The position numbers and the translations under genes were made by a program. A DNA stretch of 64,000 bases from Dryas octopetala. Lineage: Eukaryota; Streptophyta; Magnoliopsida; Rosales; Rosaceae. Positions 63,986 through 64,000 of this stretch are shown here, piece by piece; positions within the stretch are counted from its first letter, which is position 1; every line of letters starts with the position of its first letter. A model generated the notes under the pieces. That model had not been told where the DNA came from, did not search any database, and was given only the letters and a program-made list of their open reading frames with translations. Where the stretch lies: NCBI GenBank assembly GCA_963921425.1, contig OY992832.1:14668835-14732834 (forward strand), read 5' to 3'.

Positions 63986-64000
63986 GAATGCTGTCATAGT

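Overview
The window is nuclear DNA of a dicotyledonous plant. It is AT-rich, genes are broken by short GT-AG introns, poly-A/T runs and microsatellites are common, and small DNA transposons are dense. Protein matches are plant-type (CDPK, chloroplast-targeted RidA, NEP1-interacting RING-H2 protein, eIF1 of the plant SUI1 type). Gene content is compatible with a rosid, perhaps Rosaceae, but that is only an impression.

Left part (1-12 kb): a YOD1/OTU1-class deubiquitinase on the minus strand, cut by the window edge so its last exon is missing. Next is a six-exon minus-strand gene (7103-10822) with an odd architecture: the N-terminal autoinhibitory/calmodulin-binding region of plant P2B Ca2+-ATPases, then a four-cysteine zinc ribbon, then tandemly repeated 29-32 residue exons, then a four-helix membrane domain. 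The ATPase itself is absent. Exon remnants of another copy lie just upstream (11.4-12.1 kb).

Middle part (12-37.5 kb): a graveyard of segmental duplications. It holds a second, altered copy of the chimeric gene (24267-26282), fragments of further copies (18.9, 30.3-31.8, 33.4-33.7 kb), a broken two-exon copy of the deubiquitinase (22.7-23.0 kb), a RidA pseudogene (20.8-22.2 kb) and the intact chloroplast RidA gene (35593-37356). Between them are non-autonomous DNA transposons with visible target-site duplications, including one insertion whose empty paralogous site is also in the window (near 16.79 kb).

Right part (37.5-64 kb) is ordinary euchromatin with well-preserved single genes: a NIP-type RING-H2 ubiquitin ligase (minus), an RS-rich RRM protein of SR45a/Tra2 type (plus), a calcium-dependent protein kinase with four EF hands (plus), eIF1/SUI1 (minus, leader intron) and splicing factor SF3B5 (plus). 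Fold-back elements with Mutator-like 9-10 bp duplications and a roughly 2 kb TIR element carrying GC-rich, gene-like sequence sit between eIF1 and SF3B5.

Exon structures were deduced by hand from splice consensus, reading-frame continuity and recalled family similarity; all reported multi-exon models close in frame. No tRNA, rRNA or CRISPR was found. The most unusual item is the duplicated chimeric gene family, which has no ATPase core but keeps the ATPase regulatory head.
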